Source: Antarctobacter aquimaris
Lineage (GTDB): Bacteria; Pseudomonadota; Alphaproteobacteria; Rhodobacterales; Rhodobacteraceae
NCBI RefSeq assembly: GCF_900184945.1
Contig: NZ_FXYF01000006.1
Coordinates: 186,001-250,000, forward strand
Direction: 5' to 3'
Length of the DNA: 64,000 nt
Part shown: positions 53,815 to 62,871 of the stretch, one piece after another
Layout of the letters: each line of letters begins with the position of its first letter
Position numbering within the stretch: position 1 is the stretch's first letter
Notes under the pieces: generated by a model
What the model was told of the DNA's origin: nothing
Database searches by the model: none
What the model saw: the letters and a program-made list of their open reading frames with translations, nothing else
Translations under genes and position numbers: made by a program

Positions 53815-53827
53815 GTTATGATATAAC
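53815..53827. promoter_or_regulatory. Zur box 2 (znuA-proximal)
   Basis: GTTATGATATAAC is a near-perfect palindrome 44 bases upstream of znuA and matches the AT-rich Zur operator pattern of proteobacteria. Its position would let Zur block znuA transcription. Confidence 0.7.
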
Positions 53828-53871
53828 ATACACACGTCCTGTACCACGACCATCGCCAAGCCCGAGGCCCC

Positions 53872-54801
53872 ATGCTGCGCACCCTGCTCCTGACCGCCTG
53901 TTTCGCCCTGCCCGTTGCCGCCCGCGCCGAGGTGCCGAAGGTCGTGACCGACATCGGCCCGGTGGAAAGCCTGACCGCCCTGGTGATGCAGGGACTGGGC
54001 ACGCCCGAGCGCCTGCTGCCGCCCGGCGCCTCGCCGCACGAAATGGCGCTGCGGCCCAGCCAGGCACGGCTGCTGTCCGAGGCGGACCTGGTGATCTGGG
54101 TCGGGCCGGACCTGACGCCGCAACTGGCCCGGCAGATCGAAGCCCTGGCGCCCGAGGCCCGGTCATTGCCGCTGGCCAAGGTTGCGGGCACGCACCTTCT
54201 GCCCGCACGGGAGGCCGGGCTCTTTGCCCATGACCACGGCGACGAGGACCATGGTCACGACGATCACGCCCATGATGACGGTCATGCCGCCCATGATTCG
54301 CATCCCTGGCTGGACCCGGACAACGCGCTGGTCTGGCTGGGTGCCATTGCATCAGCGCTGGCCGAGGCCGACCCCGACAACGCCGCCGCCTACAACGCCA
54401 ATGCCGCGCAGGGCGCAGCCGAGATCGCGACCGCACGGGCCGAGGCGGGCGCCCTCCTGGCCCCGCTCGCCGATGTGCCGCTGGGTGTCGGGCACGACGC
54501 CTTACAGTATTTCGAACGCAGCTTCGGGCTGACCGTGCTGGGCGCGGTGTCTGACAGCGACTCGGCCACGCCGGGGCCTGCCCGGCTGGCGGCCCTGCGC
54601 GACACCTATGCCGCGACGCCGCCCGCCTGCCTGCTGACGGAGCCGGGCACCGACCCGCGCCTGCTGGGCGCGGTGGCGGACGCGGGCATCCCGGTCGTGG
54701 AGCTGGACTCGCTCGGCGCGGGTTTGCCGCAGGGGCCCGGCCTCTACCCTGCGCTGCTCCGCGACCTCGCGGCGCGAATCGCGGAGTGTGCGGGGCGCTA
54801 A
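53872..54801 (+). CDS. znuA: Zinc-binding periplasmic protein ZnuA
   Basis: This 309-residue exported protein is the zinc receptor of the ZnuABC importer. A signal peptide ends near AARAEVP. The binding-site pattern includes PGASPHEMALRPSQ, a histidine/aspartate-rich loop (HDHGDEDHGHDDHAHDDGH near residue 125), the ligand block SHPWLDPDNALVW and VGHDALQYFERSFGL. All ligands typical of ZnuA are present. Confidence 0.95.
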   Translation: MLRTLLLTACFALPVAARAEVPKVVTDIGPVESLTALVMQGLGTPERLLPPGASPHEMALRPSQARLLSEADLVIWVGPDLTPQLARQIEALAPEARSLPLAKVAGTHLLPAREAGLFAHDHGDEDHGHDDHAHDDGHAAHDSHPWLDPDNALVWLGAIASALAEADPDNAAAYNANAAQGAAEIATARAEAGALLAPLADVPLGVGHDALQYFERSFGLTVLGAVSDSDSATPGPARLAALRDTYAATPPACLLTEPGTDPRLLGAVADAGIPVVELDSLGAGLPQGPGLYPALLRDLAARIAECAGR

Positions 54802-54805
54802 CGCG

Positions 54806-55582
54806 TCAGGCCGCGCCGCGCCGCCCGTCGAAGGTGCGCACGGCGATCCCCGCCGCCTCCAGCGCGCTGCGCACCGCGCGCGCCATCGGCAGGGCGGTTG
54901 CGCCGTCGCCATGCAGGCAGATGGTGTCGATCGCCGCCGGGATCGGCTCGCCCTGTTCCGGCAGGATTGCGCCCGCCTGCACCATCCTGACGATGCGCGG
55001 CGCGGCGGTGGCCGGGTTATGCAGCACCGCGCCGGGCAGCTTGCGGTCCACCAGCGTGGCATCGGCATTGTACGCCCGGTCGGCAAAGATCTCGCCCGCC
55101 CAGCGGCAGCCCAGCCGTTCCACCACGCGCTGTTGCGCCGTCGCGGCCAGCACCATGACGATGATCTCGGGGGCGATTTCCAGCGCTGCGCCGTAGCAGG
55201 CCTCGGCCATGGCCTCATCCTCCGATGCCATGTTGGACAAGGCGCCGTGCAGCTTGAGGTGCCGCACCTCGGCCCCCGTGGCCCGCGCCATGCCCAGCGC
55301 CGCGCCCAGCTGGTACTGCACCATGTGGCGCAGGCTTTTCTCCGGCAGGTGCATCCGCCGGCGGCCAAAGCCCTGAAGGTCGGGAAAGCCGGGATGCGCG
55401 CCGATGCCGACGCCGCGCGCGCTGGCGGTCGCCATGGTGTCAGCCATCACATCCCAGTCACCGGCGTGAAAGCCGCAGGCCACGTTGGCCGAGGTGATCA
55501 CCTCCAGCAGCGCCGCGTCCTGCCCCATCACCCAAGGGCCAAAGCTTTCGCCCATGTCGGCGTTCAGATCGACGGTTGTCAT
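54806..55582 (-). CDS. pxpA: LamB/YcsF family, 5-oxoprolinase subunit A
   Basis: The 258-residue protein matches the LamB/YcsF family: MTTVDLNADMGESFGPW at the N-terminus, ITSANVACGFHAGDW, GIGAHPGFPDLQGFGRR and VRHLKLHGALSNMA. PxpA forms the ATP-dependent 5-oxoprolinase with PxpB and PxpC; those subunits are not in this window. It is convergent with znuA. The Met chosen begins the family block. Confidence 0.92.
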   Translation of the reverse strand: MTTVDLNADMGESFGPWVMGQDAALLEVITSANVACGFHAGDWDVMADTMATASARGVGIGAHPGFPDLQGFGRRRMHLPEKSLRHMVQYQLGAALGMARATGAEVRHLKLHGALSNMASEDEAMAEACYGAALEIAPEIIVMVLAATAQQRVVERLGCRWAGEIFADRAYNADATLVDRKLPGAVLHNPATAAPRIVRMVQAGAILPEQGEPIPAAIDTICLHGDGATALPMARAVRSALEAAGIAVRTFDGRRGAA

Positions 55583-55673
55583 GGCAGGCCTCCCTATGCC
55601 GGATCGCTGATCGTCCCGCAAAGCAGCACGCGCCGCGCGGCTTGTCCACCGCTTCCGGGCGATGCCTGACCGG

Positions 55674-55856
55674 TCAGTGCGGCTTGCGCTCTTCGTCCAC
55701 CACGGCCTGTGCGGCCTTTTCCATGTCCTCTGGATCGTCCGAGGGGATGGCGTAGCTGCCGCCCAGCCATTTCGCCAGGTCGACGTCTGCGCAGCGGCGC
55801 GAACAGAACGGGCGGTACTTCGGATCGGTCTCGCGCGAACAGATTGGGCAGCTCAT
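55674..55856 (-). CDS. yacG: DNA gyrase inhibitor YacG
   Basis: The 60-residue zinc protein has the YacG C4 site (CPIC ... CSRRCADVDLAKW) and the acidic tail. YacG binds the gyrase B subunit. Its ATG overlaps the stop of the RNase E/G gene (ATGA). The four cysteines are C3, C6, C18 and C22. Confidence 0.92.
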   Translation of the reverse strand: MSCPICSRETDPKYRPFCSRRCADVDLAKWLGGSYAIPSDDPEDMEKAAQAVVDEERKPH

Positions 55857-56884
55857 AGCAGGTCCTTCAGCGCCACCCGGTCCCGCTTGCGCTGCAATTC
55901 CAGCAGGCCCAGCGTCGTCCAGCCGGCGACGACTGTCTCGGTCTTGTCGGTCTTGAGCGCGGCCTTCAGGACGGTTTCCAGTTGGCGGCGGTCCTTTTTC
56001 ACCACCGGCGCGGGGTCGATGACGACTTGGCCACCCAGGCCCCGCAGCCGCAACTGGCGCGGCAGGTCACGGAAGGCGGCGATGTTCGCCTTCAGCCCTG
56101 CGGCGGGCGAGGTGTCGCCGCCGGTGTTCACATCCACCGCCACCAGCGCGGTGGTCGGCTCGATCACCATGCTGGCACCGGCGGGCAAGGGCACCTTGGG
56201 CAGGCGCAGCGCCTCGACCCGTTCACCGATGCCGTGCCGCTCAAAGCCGCCGGGCTCGTCATCCACATCGGCGGGCCCGATCCATTCGCGCCAGGCCAGC
56301 GCGTGCGGTCCGTCGCCCTCGACCAGCAGTTCCGGCCCGCCGGTCACATCCGCCAGCACCGTCTGCGCCAGCGTGACCATGGCGAGGATATCGTCGCGGA
56401 TCGCGTCCGCCTCGTCCAGCGAGGCCCCGGAGCGCAGGATCAACCCGGCCTCGGCGGGCAGCGGCGACTCTGCCACCGCCTCGTGCGCGATTTCCAGCAG
56501 GGCGTCGCGCAGGTCGTCGTCGCGGATCTGGCGCGAGACGTTGATCCCCGGCGCCCCCGGCGTGACGATGGCATAGCGCGACTTGAACAGCAGGCGCGTG
56601 GTGACCGGCAGCGCCTTGCCCGGCTCGGCATAGCCGGTGACCTGCACCAGCAGCGCCTCGCCCGGGCTCAACCCCTTGACCTGGCGCAGGAAGGCCGGGC
56701 CATCGGGCGTCTTGAGGAACATGCCGCCCTGCCCCTTCATCGGGCGTTCGGCCACGGCGCGGTAGATGGAGCCGGGGCGCGGCAGGTCGCTGTCGATCAG
56801 CAGGTCATCCAGCTGACCGTCGATCAGCCGGGCCGCGGCCTCACGCTCGCCCCAAGTGTCCAGAATGATCGTCGTGCCCTTCAT
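55853..56884 (-). CDS. RNase E/G-family ribonuclease, short form
   Basis: The 343-residue protein has an S1-like N-terminal half and the RNase E/G catalytic domain with the two magnesium-binding aspartates in [10 protein letters not shown] and QVVIDPAPV, followed by GLLELQRKR. It ends immediately after this block and lacks the CPxC zinc-link and small domain of full-length RNase E/G, so it may behave differently as an oligomer. It is the middle gene of the maf - RNase - yacG operon with ATGA overlaps on both sides. Confidence 0.88.
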   Translation of the reverse strand: MKGTTIILDTWGEREAAARLIDGQLDDLLIDSDLPRPGSIYRAVAERPMKGQGGMFLKTPDGPAFLRQVKGLSPGEALLVQVTGYAEPGKALPVTTRLLFKSRYAIVTPGAPGINVSRQIRDDDLRDALLEIAHEAVAESPLPAEAGLILRSGASLDEADAIRDDILAMVTLAQTVLADVTGGPELLVEGDGPHALAWREWIGPADVDDEPGGFERHGIGERVEALRLPKVPLPAGASMVIEPTTALVAVDVNTGGDTSPAAGLKANIAAFRDLPRQLRLRGLGGQVVIDPAPVVKKDRRQLETVLKAALKTDKTETVVAGWTTLGLLELQRKRDRVALKDLL

Positions 56885-57471
56885 GAGTGCGCCTTGTAGA
56901 TGGGATATCCCGCCGCTTGAAGCAGATTCGCCGTCTCCGCCAGCGGCAGGCCGACGACAGAGGTAAAGGAGCCGCCGATCCACGGGATGAACGCCCCGGC
57001 CATGCCCTGGATGCCGTAGCCCCCCGCCTTGCCGCGCCAGTCGCCGCTGGCGAGATAGGCGTTCAGCTCGACGTTGGACAGCTGTTTCATGAGCACCTGC
57101 GTGACCACGTCGCGTTCCCACAGCCGTTCACCGCGCCGCACCGCGACCGCCGTGATCACCCGGTGCCGCCGTCCCGACAGGAGGGTCAGGAAATGCGCGG
57201 CTTCCTTTTCGTCCTGCGGCTTGCCCAGGATGCGGCGGCCCAGCGCGACGGTGGTGTCGGCCGACAGCACGATCTCGTCGGCGTCAGCTGGAATCGCCAG
57301 CGCCTTTTCGCGCGCCAACCGCACGCAGTAGGGGCGTGGCAACTCGCCCTTATGCGGGTCTTCGTCGATGTCCGGCGGGCGGATGTCGTCGGCGACGACG
57401 CCCAGTTGCGCCAGCAACTCGCGCCGGCGCGGGCTGCCGGAGCCAAGGATCAGGCGGGGACGGTCTGTCAT
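56881..57471 (-). CDS. maf: Maf-family nucleotide pyrophosphatase
   Basis: This 196-residue house-cleaning pyrophosphatase has the Maf signature [12 protein letters not shown] at the N-terminus, [18 protein letters not shown] (catalytic Asp region) and [12 protein letters not shown]. The specificity (dTTP/UTP or m7GTP) is not decided here. It is the first gene of the operon with the RNase and yacG. Confidence 0.93.
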   Translation of the reverse strand: MTDRPRLILGSGSPRRRELLAQLGVVADDIRPPDIDEDPHKGELPRPYCVRLAREKALAIPADADEIVLSADTTVALGRRILGKPQDEKEAAHFLTLLSGRRHRVITAVAVRRGERLWERDVVTQVLMKQLSNVELNAYLASGDWRGKAGGYGIQGMAGAFIPWIGGSFTSVVGLPLAETANLLQAAGYPIYKAHS

Positions 57472-57715
57472 GGGGATCGGATCTCACTGCTGGGCGCGCA
57501 GAGTGCACACCAGACCAGGCGCCCGGACGCAATGGCAAAACGACGAAAGCGGCGTCAGACCCCCGCCATGTTGCCCTGCCCTGTTCCGGGATGCCCGATC
57601 CGCCGAAGTCTGCATGGCCGCGGCATCCGACATGGGCCGCACCACACCGCGTGGGTTCTCACGTTTCCGGCGGAAACATGGGCCCAACCGTCGCCTTCGC
57701 CGGCGCGAAAACGAC

Positions 57716-57934
57716 TTACTTGAAACGGTAGTTGATCCGGCCCTTGGTCAGATCGTAGGGGGTCATTTCCACCTGAACCTTGTCGCCTGCAAGAACCCGG
57801 ATGCGGTTCTTGCGCATCTTGCCTGCCGTGTGCGCGATGATCTCATGGCCGTTTTCAAGCTCGACCCGGAACGTCGCGTTCGGCAGGAGTTCCTTCACGA
57901 CACCGGGGAATTCGAGCGTATCTTCCTTGGCCAT
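57716..57934 (-). CDS. infA: Translation initiation factor IF-1
   Basis: The 72-residue S1/OB-fold protein [20 protein letters not shown]... has the length and blocks of IF-1 ([19 protein letters not shown]). An AGGAGAG ribosome site precedes the ATG. It stands alone with its own promoter. Confidence 0.97.
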   Translation of the reverse strand: MAKEDTLEFPGVVKELLPNATFRVELENGHEIIAHTAGKMRKNRIRVLAGDKVQVEMTPYDLTKGRINYRFK

Positions 57935-57979
57935 GGTCTCTCCTGAATCGAAAACCGCGCTCCTGGCGCGGCGCGCGGT

Positions 57980-58008
57980 AATATGAGCCGTAAACGGCGA
58001 ATTTTCAA
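57980..58008 (-). promoter_or_regulatory. Promoter of infA
   Basis: On the - strand TTGAAA (58003-58008) and CATATT (57980-57985) are separated by 17 bases, ending 45 bases before the infA ATG. The region is the AT-richest part of this intergenic space. Confidence 0.5.
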
Positions 58009-58062
58009 GTCACAACTTGTCGCGCCAGCGCCATCGGCCCTGCGCGGTGCCTATCCCAGCGC

Positions 58063-58947
58063 TCAGCGCAAGGCAACAGTCTCCGGCGCACCGTCCCGGC
58101 CCTGCTGGTCATCCCAATGCAGGCGGTTGAGCACGACACCGTCGCGGCGGACCTCTGCGATGGTCTCGATATCGACCTCGGCATAGGTCCAGCCGGGGAG
58201 GTTCAGCGCGCCTTCGGCAAAGACGCCCGTCGCCGGAAAGCCGACATCCGGCGGGCCAAAGACCGCGCCGCGCCCGACGCTGACGTCGATCGCCGGACTC
58301 CAGTCCGCCGTGCCCACCAGCGAGGACATGACCGCCACGCACTGCGCCTCGAGCGCGCGGGCCGCCGTGCCGATGCGCACCCGCGAATGCCCGGTCAGCG
58401 CCTCCGTCACCGACGGCACCAAGAGGATATCCACGTCGCGCAAGGCCCTGCCCAGCAGGGGGAATTCCGAATCGTAGCAGATCAGCACGCCGATCCGGCC
58501 CAAGGCCGTGTCGAACACCCGCAAGGGGCCGCCCGCCACCACGCCCCAGGTCTCGCGTTCAAAGCGGGTCATGATCTGCTTGTCCTGCACGCCCATCGCC
58601 CCCGAGGGCGCAAAAAGCCGCGCGCGGTTCACCGGGCGCGGCCCGATCTGCGGATCAAAGGTCGGGGCGGAGGCGGCGAGGATATGCACGCCAAAGCGCC
58701 GCGCCAGCGCCGCGTGCAGCGCATCGGCCTGCGGCACGAGGTCCGAAACCGCCTTCAGGCTGGCCTCGAGGTCACCGGCCACCTCGCGCCCGGCGAGCGT
58801 CGCCAGCTCCATCGCGCCGTACTCGGGGAACACCAGCAGCTGCGCCCCCGCGCCAGCTGCCTCGCTCACCCAGCGGGTGATCTTGTCCTCGTAATCCTGC
58901 CAGCTGTCTAGGAAATCCGCCGGGTAAGACGCCGTTGCGATCTTCAT
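58063..58947 (-). CDS. Carbon-nitrogen hydrolase (nitrilase superfamily)
   Basis: This 294-residue enzyme has the Glu-Lys-Cys triad pattern: Glu in LLVFPEYGAMEL, Lys in GVQDKQIMTRFE, and Cys in GVLICYDSEFP. It hydrolyses an amide or nitrile of unknown identity. It forms an apparent unit with the upstream GNAT gene (9-base gap) and the SnoaL-like gene. The substrate cannot be read from the sequence. Confidence 0.9.
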   Translation of the reverse strand: MKIATASYPADFLDSWQDYEDKITRWVSEAAGAGAQLLVFPEYGAMELATLAGREVAGDLEASLKAVSDLVPQADALHAALARRFGVHILAASAPTFDPQIGPRPVNRARLFAPSGAMGVQDKQIMTRFERETWGVVAGGPLRVFDTALGRIGVLICYDSEFPLLGRALRDVDILLVPSVTEALTGHSRVRIGTAARALEAQCVAVMSSLVGTADWSPAIDVSVGRGAVFGPPDVGFPATGVFAEGALNLPGWTYAEVDIETIAEVRRDGVVLNRLHWDDQQGRDGAPETVALR

Positions 58948-58956
58948 CTCATGCCC

Positions 58957-59538
58957 TCACAATGCTTTGATCCAGAATTGCAGCGGCTTGGTTGTCTGCT
59001 GCTCCTGGTCGATGTCCTTCCAGCGGAACTCCGCCACAACGCCCGGCAGAGGCGCATAGCCCCGCTTGCGCCAGAACGGGTCGAGCGGCGCGTAGTCCGC
59101 CGGCCGAAGCGGATGATCGGCAAGCCGCACAACCCCGCAGAAACAGACGTGTTTCCGCCCCAGCGCCCGCGCATGCGCCTCGCGCAGGTCAAAGAAGCGG
59201 TGGCCAATCCCGTGACCGCGATACTCGGGCAGCAGCACCGACTCGGCGCAGTAGAACACCTCGGCCAGGTCGTAGCCCGCCCCGTCGAACGCCCCGGCGA
59301 AATCCTCGGCATGGTCCTCCAGCGGCGTCCCGGTCGCCGCCCCCACCAGCCGCTCGCCGTCAAAGGCCCCCACCAGCACCGCCGCCGCGCTGTCACGGTA
59401 GGTCTGGAGATACCTGCGCTCATAGGTGAAGTCGCCGTCGTAGAGGTAGGGAAAGGCACGGAAAACCGCGATCCGCAGCCGCGCCACATCGTCCAGCGCC
59501 GCCTCCAGCGCGGCGCCGGTCAGCACCTCCACCCGCAT
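58957..59538 (-). CDS. GNAT-family N-acetyltransferase
   Basis: The 193-residue protein has a central LPEYRGHGIGHRFFDLREAH acetyl-CoA loop and a preceding FYCAESVLL strand. The C-terminal half ends in PLQFWIKAL, seen in a class of acetyltransferases adjacent to nitrilase-like hydrolases. Its ATG overlaps the stop of the preceding SnoaL-like gene. The pairing with the hydrolase suggests both act on one small molecule (inference). Confidence 0.86.
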   Translation of the reverse strand: MRVEVLTGAALEAALDDVARLRIAVFRAFPYLYDGDFTYERRYLQTYRDSAAAVLVGAFDGERLVGAATGTPLEDHAEDFAGAFDGAGYDLAEVFYCAESVLLPEYRGHGIGHRFFDLREAHARALGRKHVCFCGVVRLADHPLRPADYAPLDPFWRKRGYAPLPGVVAEFRWKDIDQEQQTTKPLQFWIKAL

Positions 59539-59939
59539 CAGGAAACCTGCCGAATCCAGTCCGCGAGGTTGTAATAGGTCACCACCCGCGTGATCCTGCC
59601 GTCCTTCAGGGAAAAGAATGACCCCGCCGGCAGCACGTAGGTCTGCCCATGGGCCTCGGGCAGGCCCGGATCGGTCGCCAGGTAGGTGCCGTTGACCATG
59701 AATTCCGCCGCCGCCCGCGTGCCGTCTTCGCTGGCAAAGATCACCATGTCGGTCAGCTCTTCGCGGTAGCAGCGGCTCATGTGCTGGCAGAACGCCTCGA
59801 ACAGGGCCTTGCCCTCGCGCACCTTGCCCTCGTTCACATGATGCGCCACGTCGTCGGACAGACAGTCCAGAATCCCGGCCACATCGCCAGCATTGAAGGC
59901 CGCGAAATACCGCGCCACAACGTTCCTTGCCTCAGACAT
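59538..59939 (-). CDS. SnoaL / ketosteroid-isomerase-like protein
   Basis: The 133-residue protein belongs to the NTF2-like superfamily: VVARYFAAFNAGDVAGILDCLS near the N-terminus (split), DVAHHVNEGKVREG, and the late FFSLKDGRITRVVTYYNL. It may act as an isomerase, hydrolase or binding protein. The second of two adjacent ATGs is used because the GGGGAGGG ribosome site would be too close to the first. It leads the unit with the GNAT and nitrilase-family genes. Confidence 0.85.
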   Translation of the reverse strand: MSEARNVVARYFAAFNAGDVAGILDCLSDDVAHHVNEGKVREGKALFEAFCQHMSRCYREELTDMVIFASEDGTRAAAEFMVNGTYLATDPGLPEAHGQTYVLPAGSFFSLKDGRITRVVTYYNLADWIRQVS

Positions 59940-59976
59940 CATCCCTCCCCGGCTTCTTCTCTCTGAAAATACTCGA

Positions 59977-60420
59977 TCACCCCGACCATGCGTCGCGCAA
60001 CCGCTTGACCAATTGGTCGCGCGTCTGGCGAAAGGCGTTCAGCTTCTGCTCGCGCGTCTCGCCGATGCCGGTCGGGTCCATGATCGGCCAGTAATCCACC
60101 GTCAGGTGGTAGAAGCGCGTCAGTTCCAGCGCGCGGCGCTGCGAGGCCGGTGACAGCGTCACCACAAGGTCAAAGCCCGACAGCGCCTCGCCCATGCGCT
60201 CCAGGTCCTCGAAGCTGCGCGAGCGGTGGCGCTCCAATTGCACGCCGATCTCCTTGCAGACGGCGATGGCGAAACCGTCGATCTCTAGGTCGTTCATCAC
60301 GCCGACCGACTGCACGTAGGCCTCGGTGCCGTATAGCTTTTTCATGATGCCCTCGGCCATGGGCGAGCGTACCGCGTTGTGATCGCAGGCAAACAGCACC
60401 GACTGCGGCAGTTGCCCCAC
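59977..60420 (-). CDS. Low-molecular-weight protein-tyrosine-phosphatase-like protein
   Basis: This 147-residue protein has the P-loop C12-x5-R18 (ACDHNAVRSPMAEG) and the general-acid region DYWPIMDPTG, so it could be a phosphotyrosine phosphatase or a thioredoxin-coupled arsenate reductase of the same fold. The GTG start is 2 bases after the UPF0262 stop. The pairing hisD / UPF0262 / phosphatase / infA is conserved in Rhodobacterales. An arsC of another family lies nearby but is not obviously linked. Confidence 0.88.
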   Translation of the reverse strand: MGQLPQSVLFACDHNAVRSPMAEGIMKKLYGTEAYVQSVGVMNDLEIDGFAIAVCKEIGVQLERHRSRSFEDLERMGEALSGFDLVVTLSPASQRRALELTRFYHLTVDYWPIMDPTGIGETREQKLNAFRQTRDQLVKRLRDAWSG

Positions 60421-60421
60421 C

Positions 60422-60901
60422 TCAGCCCCCGAAATGCAGCACGCAGACCAGGGTGAACAGGCGCCGCGCCGTCGCGTCGTCCAGGTCCACCTTGCCCTCC
60501 AGCCGCTCTTGCAGGATGCGCGCGCCTTCGTTGTGGATGCCGCGCCGGGCCATGTCGATCGTCTCGATCTGGCTGGGCGGCAGCGTCTTGACCGCGTCGA
60601 AGTAGGATTTGCAGATCTGAAAGTAGTCCTTGACCACCTGCCGAAAGGGCGACAGCGACAGGTGGAACTCGGCCGCCTTCTCGTGGCTTTCGGTGGTGAC
60701 GTCAAAGACCAACCGCTTGTCGCGGATCGACAGGCCCACGTGGTAGGGGCCCGGTGGCACCGGGCGATCCTCCCGCGCGGGCAGGACAAAGGAGTTTTCC
60801 TCCATCAGGTCGAACATGGCGACACGGCGCTCCTGTTCGATTTCCGGTGTGGGCGGCGGCAGGTTGGCGTCGTCCAGTTCGATGTGCGCGATGCGGGTCA
60901 T
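60422..60901 (-). CDS. UPF0262 family protein
   Basis: The 159-residue protein matches the uncharacterised UPF0262 family of alphaproteobacteria: RIAHIELDDANLPPPTPEIE, PYHVGLSIRDKRLVFDV and FRQVVKDYFQICKSYFDAV. The length is standard. The start at MTRIAHIE is preferred over an ATG three codons upstream, because the CAGG ribosome site is then at a usable distance. The function is unknown. Confidence 0.9.
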   Translation of the reverse strand: MTRIAHIELDDANLPPPTPEIEQERRVAMFDLMEENSFVLPAREDRPVPPGPYHVGLSIRDKRLVFDVTTESHEKAAEFHLSLSPFRQVVKDYFQICKSYFDAVKTLPPSQIETIDMARRGIHNEGARILQERLEGKVDLDDATARRLFTLVCVLHFGG

Positions 60902-61074
60902 GTACGGCATCCTGAATGTTCGCCTTGGATTAACGCGGGTGGGCCTGCGGGGCAATGGCACCAATGGGCGCATTGGGTCGGGGACGCGGGGTCGGCGTTC
61001 GCGGCCATGGCACCACCCGGGGACACGCGCAGCGCGCCTGAGTTGAACAGGTCTCGGATCGCACACGCCGCCGG

Positions 61075-61428
61075 TCAATCCGGCAGCAGGTCTCGCACCC
61101 GTTCGGGCGGCCGGCACAGCCTGACCTCCTTGGGCGAACAGACGATCGGCCGCTCGACCAGTTCGGGGTGCGCCACCATGGCGCCGAGGATCGCCTCCTC
61201 GGACACGCCGTCATCCAGCAGGCCCAGCGCGGCGGCCTGCCCTTTCGCGGTGCGCAGCGCCTCGCGCGCGGAGAGGCCCGCAACCGCGAACAGCGCCTGA
61301 AGCTGCGGTTTCGTCCAGCCGGTCTTGAGGTAGGGCACCACCACCGGTTCCACCTTCGCCGCGCGGATCACCTCCAGCGCGGCGCGGGATTTCGAACAGT
61401 TGGGGTTGTGAAAGATGACGATGGTCAT
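61075..61428 (-). CDS. arsC: Arsenate reductase, glutaredoxin-dependent ArsC family
   Basis: This 117-residue protein has the catalytic Cys11 in FHNPNCSKSRAAL and the arginine segment LVERPIVCSPKEV that binds arsenate. It lies 9 bases after hisD in the same orientation and so may be cotranscribed with it. The family also includes YffB/Spx-like proteins without arsenate activity, so the reaction is not certain. Confidence 0.85.
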   Translation of the reverse strand: MTIVIFHNPNCSKSRAALEVIRAAKVEPVVVPYLKTGWTKPQLQALFAVAGLSAREALRTAKGQAAALGLLDDGVSEEAILGAMVAHPELVERPIVCSPKEVRLCRPPERVRDLLPD

Positions 61429-61437
61429 GTCGCCCTC

Positions 61438-62739
61438 TCAGCGGTTCAGCTTGTCGAGCCGCGCGGTCACGCTCAGCCCGTGCGCCTCGAGGCTTTCGGA
61501 GCGCGCCAGCACCTCGGCCGCCGGGCCGATGGCGCGCAGCGCCTCGGGTGTCATCCGCGCCAGCGTCGTGCGCTTGAGGAAATCCATCACGCTCAGACCG
61601 GACGAGAACCGCGCCGAGCGGGCCGTCGGCAACACGTGGTTCGGCCCGCCGACATAGTCGCCGATGGCCTCGGGCGTCCATTGGCCGAGGAAGATCGCCC
61701 CGGCATGGATGCATTTCGCGGCCAGCGCCTCGGGGTCCGAGACGCACAGTTCCAGGTGCTCGGGCGCGATCCGGTTCGACAGCGCCGCCGCCTCGTCGAG
61801 GTCGCGCACCGTGATCACCGCGCCGAAATCGCGCCACGAGACGCTCGCGATGGCGCGCCGTTCCAGCGTCTCAAGCCGCTTGTCGACGGCCGCCGCCACG
61901 GCGCGGCCATAGTCGGCATCGGTGCAGATCAGCAACGCCTGCGCGTTCTCGTCGTGTTCCGCCTGGCTCATCAGGTCCAGCGCGATCCAGTCCGGATCGG
62001 TCTCGCCGTCGGCGATCACCAGGATTTCGGACGGCCCGGCGATCATGTCGATCCCGACCTTGCCAAAGACCCGCCGCTTGGCCGCCGCGACAAAGGCGTT
62101 GCCCGGCCCGGTGATCTTGTCCACCGGTGCAATGCTCTCGGTGCCGTAGGCCAGCGCGGCGATCGCCTGCGCGCCGCCGATGCGATAGATCTCGTCCACC
62201 CCGGCGATGCGCGCGGCCAGAAGGACCAGCGGGTTGACCACGCCGCCCGGTGTCGGCACGCAGATCGCCAGCCGTGCGACCCCGGCAACCTTGGCCGGGA
62301 TGGCGTTCATCAGCACCGAGGACGGGTAGGAGGCCAGCCCGCCGGGCACGTAGAGCCCCGCCGCCGAAACCGCGCCCCAGCGCCAGCCCAGCGTGGCCCC
62401 GTCCGGGTCCGTCCATTCGGCATCCTGCGGCATCTGGCGGACATGGTAGGCGCGGATGCGCTCGGCGGCGATCTCCAGCGCCTGCCGCTCCGCATCCGGG
62501 ACCTGCGCGCAGTGCGCCGCGATCTCGTCCTCGGTGAACCGCAGGCCCTCGGCGGTCAGCTGCAGGCGGTCGAATTTCGCGGTCAGCTCCAGCACGGCGG
62601 CATCGCCACGGGTCCGCACATCGGCGATGATCCCGGCAACGACCGCGTCCACATCAGGGCTGTCTTCGCGCTTGGCGCACAGCAGCGCCGTGAAGGCGGC
62701 GTCAAAGGCATCGTCGCGGGTGTCGAGAAATTGGGGCAT
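61438..62739 (-). CDS. hisD: Histidinol dehydrogenase
   Basis: This 433-residue zinc enzyme performs the last two oxidations of histidine synthesis. Family blocks include LYVPGGLASYPSSVLMNAIPA, GNAFVAAAKRRVFGKVGID, MIAGPSEILVIAD and SQAEHDENAQ, with the zinc and catalytic residues. The product is full length. It leads a group with arsC and UPF0262. Confidence 0.97.
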   Translation of the reverse strand: MPQFLDTRDDAFDAAFTALLCAKREDSPDVDAVVAGIIADVRTRGDAAVLELTAKFDRLQLTAEGLRFTEDEIAAHCAQVPDAERQALEIAAERIRAYHVRQMPQDAEWTDPDGATLGWRWGAVSAAGLYVPGGLASYPSSVLMNAIPAKVAGVARLAICVPTPGGVVNPLVLLAARIAGVDEIYRIGGAQAIAALAYGTESIAPVDKITGPGNAFVAAAKRRVFGKVGIDMIAGPSEILVIADGETDPDWIALDLMSQAEHDENAQALLICTDADYGRAVAAAVDKRLETLERRAIASVSWRDFGAVITVRDLDEAAALSNRIAPEHLELCVSDPEALAAKCIHAGAIFLGQWTPEAIGDYVGGPNHVLPTARSARFSSGLSVMDFLKRTTLARMTPEALRAIGPAAEVLARSESLEAHGLSVTARLDKLNR

Positions 62740-62871
62740 GAGCCTCTCCCTTCGCTGGCCGCTCCCTTAGCGTGCGGCGCGCGAAGGCTCAAGCGGCCGG
62801 GGACGGTGGGCGGGGCGATGTCGCGGCCCGTGCAGGGCCGAGACGAGCGCCGCGCCCGTCCAGACCTGCGC

